From contig JAOANR010000003.1 in assembly GCA_030278955.1 (NCBI GenBank), positions 47,827,175-47,891,174 on the forward strand: 64,000 nucleotides of DNA, in the 5' to 3' direction. This DNA is from Hygrophila difformis. Lineage: Eukaryota > Streptophyta > Magnoliopsida > Lamiales > Acanthaceae. The notes under the pieces were generated by a model. That model saw only the letters and a program-made list of their open reading frames with translations. It did no database searches and had not been told where the DNA came from. Numbering within the stretch: position 1 is the first letter of the stretch; each line of letters starts with the position of its first letter. Positions 37,145 through 47,797 of this stretch are shown here, piece by piece. The translations under genes and the position numbers were made by a program.

Positions 37145-37300
37145 CAACTGGTAAGTTAGTATCACCATACTCACATTTAGAGCTTGACTCTAAATGTGCA
37201 GATGATAAAAGGAAACATAATACCAGATTTCCTTTTATATTCATCATTCTATCCATGATATCACCATACTCACATTAGAGATTTGCTCTAAATGTGAAGA
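37145..37300 (-). repeat. Two PPT/LTR-start-like motifs with hairpins, before the Athila-A accessory gene
   Basis: The plus strand shows atcaccatactcacattta at about 37160-37179 and a near copy at about 37262-37276. Each is fused to an inverted repeat: 37172-37182 and 37188-37198 are perfect 11-bp arms (cacatttagag, loop cttga), and 37271-37280 and 37286-37296 nearly so. Compare tcaacatcctcacattta at the Athila-B PPT and LTR border. Confidence 0.6.
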
Positions 37301-37744
37301 TTTCAATGCTGACTAAATCTACTTTAATGCAGAAAATACACAGAAAACTTAAATTCAAACGTCATTTAATCAAAAGCAAAACATAGAATTCATCAGATTA
37401 ATAATATGGAATTACAAAGCATGGTGTTTCTTATGACATTCAACCTATCAATTACAAATGAGGAGGTGTCTCTGCCTCAATTCCAAATCTGAGGAACAGA
37501 TTACAATGCTCAGAGACTAAGCACCTCATACAGTAAATTGACACGACTCCATAGGTATTCCTGAAGGACCGTGATTGTTATCATAATAGCTCCTAAGGTC
37601 ACAAAGTCTCTTCTTAGGGGGGGGGGGTTGCCCTTGAAAGGGTGACATAAATTCCTCATAACTTGATAACCACCCTCTGACTTGAAGTCGAAGATCCTTG
37701 AGTCTTCGTCTATTATTGCACAGAGGAGCGAAGAGCCAAATTCC
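37301..37744 (-). other. Athila-A spacer between integrase and accessory gene
   Basis: Noncoding or degenerate. A G-run at 37619-37628 and a minus-strand frame (37510 rightwards into the gap) are visible, but I recognise no protein. Confidence 0.4.
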
Positions 37745-38244
37745 NNNNNNNNNNNNNNNNNNNNNNNNNNNNNNNNNNNNNNNNNNNNNNNNNNNNNNNN
37801 NNNNNNNNNNNNNNNNNNNNNNNNNNNNNNNNNNNNNNNNNNNNNNNNNNNNNNNNNNNNNNNNNNNNNNNNNNNNNNNNNNNNNNNNNNNNNNNNNNNN
37901 NNNNNNNNNNNNNNNNNNNNNNNNNNNNNNNNNNNNNNNNNNNNNNNNNNNNNNNNNNNNNNNNNNNNNNNNNNNNNNNNNNNNNNNNNNNNNNNNNNNN
38001 NNNNNNNNNNNNNNNNNNNNNNNNNNNNNNNNNNNNNNNNNNNNNNNNNNNNNNNNNNNNNNNNNNNNNNNNNNNNNNNNNNNNNNNNNNNNNNNNNNNN
38101 NNNNNNNNNNNNNNNNNNNNNNNNNNNNNNNNNNNNNNNNNNNNNNNNNNNNNNNNNNNNNNNNNNNNNNNNNNNNNNNNNNNNNNNNNNNNNNNNNNNN
38201 NNNNNNNNNNNNNNNNNNNNNNNNNNNNNNNNNNNNNNNNNNNN
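37745..38244. other. Assembly gap (500 N)
   Basis: Exactly 500 N bases, probably a placeholder of arbitrary length, inside the Athila-A spacer. Any promoter or leader exon of the accessory gene could be hidden here. Confidence 0.99.
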
Positions 38245-38568
38245 GAACTGATCACCTCGCGTCATAACTTTTACAAAGCGTGAGCAAGAGTAGTTCCTTT
38301 TTAAATCACGCTTTGACAAAATTACAGGAGCGTGGCCTCAGAATCCATTCATATTTTATTTCCAAAAACTTAACACTCAAAAACCTGGTTGAAGATTCTT
38401 ATCTCATCCTCCTTTATTCCATCACAGCTTCATTTCTTGAATTCCTGAAAATAAAGAATAAAAGAATTAGAGATGGAAAATAAATTTAAAGAAAAAGGGA
38501 AATACTACTCAGTTAACCTGGGTAGTATCCACCCCCCCTATTTTTTTTTTTTTCAAGAAAACAGAAAT

Positions 38569-39561
38569 CTAAGGATTATCCAAATATTCAGTTTGGATAT
38601 TTAAATCTTGTTGACCAATATATTCCTTTAGCCTGTGTCCATTTACAGTCTTTTCTGCTTCATTGAGCATAATTGTAACTGCTCCATTGTCATGAACGGC
38701 TACAACAGGAAATGGTCCTGTCCACCTTGATCTGAGCTTTCCTGGAAATAATTTCAAACGAGAATTATAAAGCAAAACCAATTGACCAACAGAAAATTCC
38801 TTATGTTTAATTTTTGAATCATGAATTTTCTTAGTTCGATCTTTATAAATCTTGCTGCTTTCATATGCTTCCAGTCTCATCTCTTCCAATTTAGACAGAT
38901 CAAACTTCCTCTTATCTTGCCCTGACTGAAAATCCATGTTGAGCATTTTAATGGCCCAATATGCTCTATGTTCTAGCTCAACTGGGAGATGGCATGCTTT
39001 TCCAAAAACTAATCTGTAAGGAGACATTCCTATAGGAGTTTTAAAAGCAGTTCTGTAAGCCCATAAAGCATCATCTAGCTTCTTTGACCAGTCTTTTCTT
39101 GTAATATTCACAGAAGCTTGTAAAATGTGCTTGATTTCCTTATTGGATACCTCCACCTGTCCACTTGTCTGAGGATGATATGGTGATCCGACTTTATGAT
39201 GAACACCATACTGCTTCAGTAATTTCTCAAAGAGTTTATTCACAAAGTGAGATCCTCCATCAGATATAATGGCACGAGGGGCTCCAAACCTGGTAAAAAT
39301 ATTCTTCTGTAGAAATTTAGTAACTTGTTTAGCTTCATTATTGGGTAAGGCTACTGCTTCTACCCATTTTGAGACATAATCAACAGCTACTAGAATATAA
39401 TGATTACCAAAAGATGGGGGAAATGGTCCCATAAAATCAATTCCCCAAACATCAAATATCTCTACTTCTAAAATCCCTTTTTGAGGCATTTCTTCTCTCA
39501 TTGAAATGTTTCCCAGTCTTTGACATCTGTCACACATCCTTATAAGTTTCTGGGAATCCAA
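38569..39561 (-). pseudogene. Athila-A integrase
   Basis: A 330-codon frame with an intact-looking catalytic core: Asp in WGIDFMGPF, Asp in IISDGGSHF and Glu in SGQVEVSN, with 35 residues between the second and third. The downstream GPY/F-like module ([11 protein letters not shown]) and C-terminal end are present. The family-typical block [16 protein letters not shown] is near 38990. The frame is cut from the zinc finger in 39574-40671 by a TGA at about 39571-39573, in a position where Athila-B has Trp. Role: insertion of cDNA into the genome. Confidence 0.9.
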
Positions 39562-39573
39562 AAAAATAGTTGG

Positions 39574-40671
39574 TCAATAAAACCCACAGTCTAAGACTTT
39601 TCTAGCAGTCCTAGCAGGACCATGATGGCCTCCTAAAGGGTTCTCATGACACTTTTTAACAATTTGGAAACCTTCTTTTTCATGAACACAGCGCCTAATA
39701 ACCTGATCAGAACAAAACTTGAATAAAAAGGGATCATCCCAATAGTATTTCTGAATTTCTCTGAAAAACCTTGACTTCTGATGAGAGTCTTTAAACTTTG
39801 GGACAATCTTGCAAGCTAGATAATTAGCAAAATCTGAAAACCAAGGACAATCAAATTGATGCAACTGCAAAGCATACAATTGTTCATCTGGAAATTTATC
39901 ACTTACAACTTCCTCCTTCTCTGTATTCTCCTCCAATCTAGAAAGATGGTCTGCTACTCCATTATCTTTTCCTTTCCTATCCTTGATAATAATGTCAAAT
40001 TCTTGTAGAAGTAAAACCCATCTTATCAGCCTCGGTTTGGCTTCTTGCTTTGAGAAAAGATATCGTAATGCAGAATGATCTGTGTAAACTATAGTTTGGG
40101 CTCCAATAAGATACTGTCTGAACTTGTCAAAAGCAAAAACTACAGCATACATTTCCTTTTCTGTAGTAGTGTAGTTTATCTGAGCATCATTAAGAGTATG
40201 ACTAGCATAATAGATAACATGATGTTTGCCTTCTTTATGTTGCCCCAAAACTGCTCCTACTGCATTCTCACTTCCATCACACATAAGCTCAAAAGGTAGA
40301 CTCCAATCGGGAGACTGAACTATAGGTGCAATGATTAATTTCTCCTTCAAAGTCTTAAAAGCTATCAAGCAATCTTCATCAAAGCTAAATGTCACATCCT
40401 TATGAAGAAGATTACATAAGGGTCTTGCTATCTTAGAAAAGTCCTTAATAAACCTTCTATAAAAACCAGCATGACCAAGAAAACTCCTTACCGCCTTAAT
40501 TGTTTTGGGTGGTGGTAAATTTGCTATTACAGAAACTTTAGCCTTATCTACTTCTATTCCTGCTCTAGATACTTTGTGTCCTAGGACAATTCCTTCCTGA
40601 ACCATGAAATGACACTTTTCCCAGTTAAGAACTAGGTTAGTGTCCTCACATCTCTGCAAAATTTTTGACAA
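39574..40671 (-). pseudogene. Athila-A RT thumb, RNase H and integrase zinc finger
   Basis: Continuation of pol after a frameshift at about 40675. Contains the RT connection ([20 protein letters not shown]), RNase H with its acidic residues ([37 protein letters not shown], then [11 protein letters not shown]) and the HHCC finger of integrase ([18 protein letters not shown]...CDRC across the TGA). RNase H would remove RNA from the RNA/DNA hybrid during cDNA synthesis. All expected RNase H acidic residues are visible. Confidence 0.88.
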
Positions 40672-40676
40672 ATTTT

Positions 40677-42920
40677 TTAAAGAATCTTCAAAGTCAGTTC
40701 CATGAACACTTCAATGCATTTTTCAATAAAATCAGAGAAAATACTCATCATGCATCTTTGAAAAGTAGCAGGAGCATTACATAATCCAAAAGGCATTCTT
40801 CTATAGGCAAATGTTCCATATGGGCAAGTAAAAGTTGTTTTCTCATGATCTTCACCAGCAATCACTATTTGATTATAACCTGAATAACCATCTAAAAAGC
40901 TGTAAAATGGTTTACCTGACAGTCTTTCTAACATTTGATCAATGAATGGTAAAGGAAAATGATCTTTTCTTGTGGCAGTGTTTAATTTTCTATAATCAAT
41001 GCAAACTCTCCAACCAGTTACTGGTCTTGTTGCTACTTCATCACCATGTTCATTAGTCACAATACAAATCCCACCCTTTTTGGGTACAACTTGTGTTGGA
41101 CTCACCCATTTACTATCAGAGATAGGATAAATTATACCTGCATCAAGTAGCTTGATTACCTCCTTCTTGACAACTTCCTGCATTGGTGGATTTAGCCTCC
41201 TTGGTGGTTGTCTGGATGGTTTGTATTCATCCTCCATCAGAATCCTATGCATACAAATGTGTGGACTGATGCCTTTGATATCTGCTATAGTCCAAGCAAT
41301 TGCCTGAATATGATTTTTAAGAGTACCTACTAGAGCTTGTTCTTGTTCTTCACTCAATTTGGATGAAATTATTACCGGAAGCTTCTTTTTGTCTGCCAAA
41401 AAGGCATACTTAAGATGTTCTGGTAATACTTTAAGCTCAAGCTCAGGTGGGTTTTCTATTGATGGAATTAATTTGCTTCGAGTTTGCACTTCCATCTTTA
41501 AATCAGATCCTTCTTCAGAAAGGTCTGTTTTATCAATGTCATCCTCAGATTGCTCTGAAGATGGCATATCCTCACTTTCTGATCCATCCTTGATTTCACC
41601 AGTCTCAGGATCAGCGAATCTAACCGCACACAAGTAAGCAAAAGTAGCATCTTTAGCATTTGTGAGTGGGGTGAGATTGTTCTCAATTATATCAGTGGTA
41701 AAGAGATTATAGTAATCAAAAAGATTGCCCCCCTCCATAGTACTAGCATCTAATTCCTTCCCCGCTACATTGGTTTCAAAAGCGTTAAAAGGATATGTTG
41801 ACATCTTCATCATGTCGAAAGTGACCTCCTGGTTATCAACATGAAGTTTCACTATGCCATTCTTTGCATCAATCATGGCTCCCGCAGTCACCAGAAAAGG
41901 CCTCCCTAATATGATAGGAATTCTGACATTTTCGTCAATATCAAGAATGACAAAGTCAGCTGGAAAACAAAGGCCTCCTGTCTTTACTATAACATCTTCA
42001 ATGATCCCTTCTGGTCTGGTGCTCGATTGGTCAGCAAAGAAAAGGGTCATATTGACTGGCCTCATCTTTCCCAAATCCAAGCGTCTCGCCATAGCAAGTG
42101 GCATTACATTGATGCTGCTTCCTAAGTCACAGAGTCCTCGCCCAGCTTCTTTACAGTTGATAATCAGAGGTAAAGTAAAACTCCCTGGATCTTCAAGCTT
42201 TGGAGGAATCCTTTGTTGAAGAACTAAGCTACAATTTTGATTTAAGACCACCATTTGCTGCTCTCCTGCACTTCGTTTCCCTGAAATTAATTCTTTCAGA
42301 AACTTAGCGTAAGTGGGCATTTCAGCAATTAATTCAACCAAAGGGATTGATATTTCAATGGCCTTAATCTTTTCAAGAAATTTCTTAAATTTAATTTCTT
42401 GAAGATCGTTTTTGAGTCTCCCAGGATATGGTATCCTGGGCATGTGTTCATCCAGTGAATCCTTTTTGTTACCTGTAGAGTTAGGATTATCATTACCTCC
42501 CTCTTTTTCCTTTGGAAAGGGATATCCTGAGACATTCTTTTTCAAACCCTTATCCTCAAGTATCTGTCTTTGTTCAGTGTGATCATCTTCTTCCATTGTT
42601 TGAACATCCTTGAACTTTTTCTGCTGCAGCAACCTATCTCTTTTCTTTTCAAATTCAGGGTCAACAACCTCTTTTCCTCCCCTCAATATAACTGCCTTAC
42701 ACTGTGGGTTTGTTTCAGAGGAACTTGGTAATTTTCCTTTTTCTCTCTGCTGTAGTAATTTGGCCATCTCTGTTACTGAATTCTCAACATTCTTGATTGA
42801 AGCCTGCAGTTGGTTATTCGTCTCCGTCTGCTTAACAATGAACTCCTTCAGAGCATTCTCCACCTTTAAAGAGTAAGTATGGTCTTGAGCAACAGGATAA
42901 GGTTGTTGTGGAAAGTTCAC
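40677..42920 (-). pseudogene. Athila-A protease and reverse transcriptase, catalytic box deleted
   Basis: Same frame as gag. N-terminal Gln/Lys-rich linker; aspartic protease with active-site DLGSSINVMP near 42110 and ILGRPFL; RT with DYRKLNTATRKDHFPLP, FYSFLDGYSGYNQ and RMPFGLCNAPATF (40800). Immediately after IEVFM the frame shifts, and the conserved two-Asp catalytic box is missing. Compared with Athila-B about 19 bp are absent at about 40698-40704. The RT therefore lacks both catalytic aspartates and is dead, although the rest is well preserved. Confidence 0.9.
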
Positions 42921-42953
42921 CGGGACTGGTGCAAACTGTCCAAATGGCCTATT

Positions 42954-44363
42954 CTATTGGTTCATCTGTTGGAGAGGTCTCTGTGGGTACATCTGTTGTT
43001 GTGGATAAAATGGTTGTGGAGGACGAAACTGCTGCTGATTTTGTTGTTGTGGGTTCAGAAGATGTGCATTTTGTGCGTTCTGAGTATTACCATAACTCAG
43101 ATTCGGGTGTTTATCATGAAATCCGGTGTAGTTACAACTCTCATCTTGCTTTGGAGCTTCCTGAATTTGTGGACACTGATCATTGTGATGTGGCCCTGAG
43201 CAAATTCCGCACTGATACACCGGTTCCATTGGAGCAGGTTGAAGGATCATCACTGGTTGCTGTTGTTGTTGATGCTGAGCCTGTTGATTTGCTTGCTGAG
43301 CTAACTGTAGCTCAGCAATCTGCTTAGTGAGTGCTGCAAATTTCTCTTCATTCTTGTCTGTATGGATGACAAGACTCTTTCTGGTAGGAGATGGTGGATC
43401 ATCGTCTTGGAGGACTGCTCTGCTGGCTGTCATGGTGTCTATTGTTGACCACGCTCTATCAAGTGGCATTTGAAGTAATTGTTCCCCTCCAGTGGCATTA
43501 ATCATCATCTGCCAAGTGTGAGTGAGTCCAGTGAAGAAGATCTTCAACAGCCTTCTTTCTGTTATACCAAGCTGTGGACATCTCTTAAGCATGTCAAAGA
43601 ATCTGTCCCGAGCATCCTTCAGAGATTCTCCTTTTCTCATCTTGAAACTAGAGATCTTGTCTACCCATTCATCTACTTTGCTTTCAGGAAAATACTTGAG
43701 TAGGAAGTTCCTGACTAATTCTGGCCACGTAGCCTTCTGTTGAGCATTCAATGAATCATACCATTCTTTCGCTGAACCATCCAAAGAGAATGGAAACATA
43801 GCTAATTGAATGGTTTCCCTTGAGGCTCTCCCTTTCTTCACTGTCTTACTTAGCTCAACAAACTTTTTGAGATGTAAATGAGGATCTTCAGCACTCATTC
43901 CATAAAAGGCTCTAGAAGATGCTAGGTTTAATATACCAGGCGGTATATCAACCTCCTCATCCGTTCCAGCCAAATATTGATCGACATTAGGTTGCCATGG
44001 TTGATATTGCTCTTCTTGAGGATTTGGAACAGGATTAGCAAAATTTGGTGGAAAATAGTGTTGATGAATAAATTGTGGTGCAGCAGCTCTCTGTGGTGCT
44101 TGAAAAGGTCCTCGAAGTGGAACATTTTGCTGATTATCTGGTTGTCCATTTGGTAAGTTTCCAGGTCCGTCATTCTGTCCATTGTTAGCCATCCTAGTTA
44201 TGGTTGAAAGATTCCCTTCCGCAAGATCTCTCTGTCTCCTTCTTGCACTTGCTCTGATCAGCCTTGCTGTTCTCTCAAGTTCACAATTAAAAGGAAGCAA
44301 AGTTGGTCTTGAAGATCGGGTTATTCTTTCGCTCATAAACTGTTGAAACTTCTCTGTGAACAA
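42954..44363 (-). pseudogene. Athila-A gag (capsid/nucleocapsid)
   Basis: 469 codons starting 96 bp inside the PBS. Capsid part with the retrotrans_gag pattern (FPFSLDGSAKEWYDSL, FLLKYFPESKVDEW, FKMRKGESLKDARDRF). A Gln-rich stretch follows (residues about 360-385), then a CCHC-like knuckle, CGICSGPHHNDQC, near 43200. It ends in a single TAG at 42954-42956; the downstream protease/RT frame is the same frame, so this is either one nonsense change in a gag-pol fusion or a leaky stop. Structural protein of the virus-like particle. Confidence 0.85.
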
Positions 44364-44458
44364 AATGAAAGAATTTATGAATTTATTATAGTATAAAGTA
44401 AATAATTACAGTTAAACCAAAGAGTATCTACAGTTCTAAAATTCATCACGCTACACCC

Positions 44459-44476
44459 TCCCCGGCAACGGCGCCA
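44459..44476 (-). promoter_or_regulatory. Athila-A primer binding site (tRNA-Asp)
   Basis: The minus strand reads TGGCGCCGTTGCCGGGGA, complementary to the 3' end of plant tRNA-Asp, immediately inside the 5' LTR. Confidence 0.92.
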
Positions 44477-44572
44477 TGAAGCTTTGAGGTAAAACCCCGC
44501 TGCAATGCCCCCCGACAGCCTTTACACTATAAATCCTATAGGGCTGTTAAAAAGCTTGCCTAGTTTTTCCTA

Positions 44573-44606
44573 CCGAAAGCGCACGGTATCAAGCTGCAAT
44601 ATTTAT
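44573..44606 (-). promoter_or_regulatory. Conserved LTR block (CCGAAAGCGCACGGT), Athila-A copy
   Basis: ccgaaagcgcacggtatcaa plus 'gcaatattta', at about the same distance from the PBS as in Athila-B (19711 and 63219). The surrounding LTR sequence is not alignable by eye. Confidence 0.5.
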
Positions 44607-47198
44607 TTTTTATTGTCGGGATCGTTCAATAGAGAGTTACACGATAGAAGTGTTTTAATAGAATTATTAGCTCTAGAATCTGTCTCTACTCTTGATTTAA
44701 GAATGTTGTAATGATGGTTACTAAAGAATACTGCTGAAATGTAAATGCTTAAAGCTGTAAACATAGTAAAGAAAGCAATTAAAATGATGTCGAACATTGT
44801 GATTATATTCATGTGTTTAAGATGTCACGGACCAAATCAAATGAAATAAGAATATGATGAGAGTATCATACTTCAATGGCTAAAACATAATGAAAGTCCA
44901 TTGAGATAGAAAAATCCTCTATACAACTTAATCAAATCTTCATGTCTTAAATCACTTCCCAAGACAGGTACTTATGACTCAGTGTCATGACATTCTAAGC
45001 TCTGAAATCATGGAATACTATCATCACAGAATGATCGGTCAGACTCTTTCTGTGATAAAAGCTTTTCAGAATTGTCACTTAATCTTTTTCTTTCAGACTC
45101 AGATTAAGCCTTTGACAACTCGAGGTCACTTCTAAATCATGCTATATTCATCTGAACTTGAAGTTGTTCTTTTTATTACTCTAATCAAACTGATCTTATG
45201 ACCCTATGTTGGATGTCCTCTACAACAAGTGAAAAAGCAAGTATTTAAATCTATCATCCAATGTTTTCATAGGACTTGTTTCCTCAGAGTAATTCCTGCA
45301 AGTATTCGTAAGGAATAATAGTCTTGTAAGTATATCAAGATGAAATTGCTATTCAAATTCCTTGACTTATCCAGACTACTCAGATTTGTATAAATGATTT
45401 AGCTCGAGAAATCTCTGTAAACAGTTCCAAATATCCATGATTTGACTCAGGATTAGTAGACTGTAAGAGAAATATTTAATCTCCTACTCATAGCATATAG
45501 TGATAACTATAAAGCCATGAGCCCTGGAAATTAATCTTCCTGATACTCTACTAATTATTAGGACAAAAGATGGTTTTTGAAACATCTTTCCCTTTTAAAC
45601 GACAGGTACTAAATGCCCAACTAAAGAACGAGTTTGTTCTTCATTAGTCCTGAGTAAATAATGATTGAGAAAACCTATATCATCAACTTTCTCAGTGTAC
45701 CAGTGAGAGTAGTAATACGAATTGCAGATATGAATTGTGAGTCTGTTATTATGAAGTAAGATTACTCATCATAGACTGGGAAATAGCCCAAAATATTGTA
45801 TGTATATGTAATATTATATGTATAAAGAAATGTTGAGGGTTCTGAATCCTCTTAATCAAAATGCAAGGGTGTTTCCAAAATATACATCGGAAACTAGACA
45901 GAATTAGGAAATAACTTTCCCAAGAAAAAGGATTTGAGAAATAATTCTGCAAAATAAATGTCCAAAATAGCTCGCAGTAACTACTTTGGGTTTCAAACTA
46001 TGAACATTCCAATTTTCCGCACGCTATGTCTGTACAGCGTGGAGGGAGCTAATATTCAAAGAATGTTCCTCAGATTTTGTTTATACAAAGAACTGAATGC
46101 CTCGCGATAATTTCTGTAAGAATGCGGCGAGGTACTCAATTCCTGCTTATAGATAGGGGTTATATATGTATAAGAAGTAAAAGTGAATAGTTGATACCCT
46201 GTAAAATGGATATCAAATCTGTTGCTATTATGGGTTGGTCCTCTCGCTTTGTCAGATTGACATCGCGAGAGTATTAGAATAGCCTTAGTCACAACAAGTT
46301 TATCTGGATATTTCCTCGCGTCATCTTTTAGGATGAAGCAAGGGCTTATCCTTATATGAAGTAAATGATCAGAACTTATAACTGTCATAACTACCTTCTG
46401 GGATTTCCGTTTTGAAAATCATGAACATAGAATCTTTTGCATCCAAATTCATGAACTTAGAATCATTAATTCTTAAAGATTATCAAGCAATGATTAACAC
46501 TGCATGGGTCTCTAGGAACCTTTTAGAGTTCTGAACATTAGACACTATGATTCTCCTCTTATTCTGTGATCATAACATAATATCAACAGAAAAACAAATG
46601 AATTCATAATTCTGCTAGATCATACCTAACTCGGTTACAATATCAAAATTTCTTGCGTAATTGGAACGAACAATTTACGAATTAAAAATGTGGAAGTGTT
46701 ATGATCTTCGAGAATCGAATTAGGGATATGATGCAAAATCCAAATTGAATATCGAAGTTGAGGTTTATACTCTGCTGAAACAGAATTAAGAAATAGAAAT
46801 GGAAAACCAGAAAGATAAGAAATTCACAATCTGATAACTGATCATTCTTCATGTATCTCGAATAACAAAGAATTAAAAAAGAATACACCTGGAAATCTGA
46901 TTGCAATCAGAATAATGCAAAGGTGAGCGAACAAGTCGGAAATTAGATGATGATCGTCGTGATGGATGAACAAGCGATCCAAAAGCAACTCTCCTTCCAG
47001 GATATCCTCAAGCTAATCTAACAACTATTCTTAAAGAAATCTACTACGAAATCGAATTACAAATCTGAAGAACTCAAAGTAAATTGCAGAGAAAATTAAA
47101 TCCTAACCTACCTACTAAATTCTAAAAGTGGACTGGAGAGTAAAATCGAGCTATTCTCTTCAATCTCCCGCCTGCTGAGCTGATTCCCCCAAGGGTCT

Positions 47199-47208
47199 TA
47201 TTTATAGA
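47199..47208 (-). promoter_or_regulatory. Candidate TATA box, Athila-A LTR
   Basis: The minus strand reads CTATAAATAA, with the GC-rich palindrome cluster just upstream (47240-47600). Confidence 0.55.
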
Positions 47209-47239
47209 TGGGCGTTGTAACTGCTCAAGCCTTGGATGA

Positions 47240-47600
47240 TAACCGCTCGCATCAGAATAACTCTCCTCTCGCTTTGTCCAGTTCCTTCAAAGCGAGAGTT
47301 CAGAAATATAATCATCCTTCTCAACAAGGCGAGGTCTTACAATTTCTCCAAAGAGTTTGCTTCTCGCCATGATGTATAAAACTATCTGTCTTGCACAGAT
47401 CTTCTTTTCCTCGCGATGTTAAACAGTCATCGCGTGAACTTCAGCATCTAAACATTTTCCTTAAATCTTTTCCTGATTTCAAACACAAGCCCTCGCACCA
47501 TTCCTTTTCTTTCCTCGCTATGTCTTTTCCACTTCCTGCTGCTTTCCAGCTTAACTTCCTGATGAATAACAAAGCGTGGATCAGTTCAATAGAAACACAG
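47240..47600. repeat. CTCGC/GCGAG palindrome array upstream of the Athila-A TATA box
   Basis: Repeated short words in both orientations within AT-rich DNA. Two clear inverted repeats are 47266-47276 with 47288-47298 (perfect 11-bp arms, ctctcgctttg) and 47412-47418 with 47428-47434 (cgcgatg/catcgcg). A similar pair lies downstream at 46241-46271. Confidence 0.65.
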
Positions 47601-47797
47601 CGTGCGAGACTTACAAAGAAAACTTAGAATTTCAAGCCATTTTTAGTGTAATTCCAACTTCTTTGCAATCTTAATTCTTCTTCCATCTTTTCTGATCCTC
47701 TAGGATTATTCATCAAAAATCAATGGAATTAAGAACAAAAGAACATCATTAAGACACTAAATTGGACGCAAATGACAGTCACAAAAGGCTGTCATCA

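Larger units (their letters stand above)
33610..47797 (-). mobile_element. Athila-A: Athila-type retrotransposon inserted in the chromovirus RT, 3' end deleted
   Basis: 5' LTR 44477-47797, PBS 44459-44476, gag, protease, RT, RNase H, integrase and accessory gene. The right border falls exactly after the RT codons for KIDLRSGY of the chromovirus (LTR ends ...gtcatca, next bases atacc). At the left border the accessory ORF runs straight into chromovirus RT at about 33610, with no 3' LTR, PPT or target duplication. So the 3' LTR and the end of the accessory gene were lost after insertion. It belongs to a different family from Athila-B: the LTRs share only short blocks. Confidence 0.9.
44477..47797 (-). 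repeat. Athila-A 5' LTR
   Basis: 3321 bp, tgaagctttgagg...ggctgtcatca in plus orientation (TG...CA). The left end abuts the PBS. The right end abuts the chromovirus RT. It has a TATA box at 47199-47208, CTCGC/GCGAG palindrome arrays on both sides, and the conserved block at 44573-44606. No second copy exists in the window. Short open frames inside it show no recognisable protein. Confidence 0.85.

Noticed and set aside
42879..43327. Plus-strand frames with hydrophobic residues over the gag/pol border of Athila-A
   Set aside because: Complement of the Gln-rich gag region, which has clear family similarity on the minus strand.
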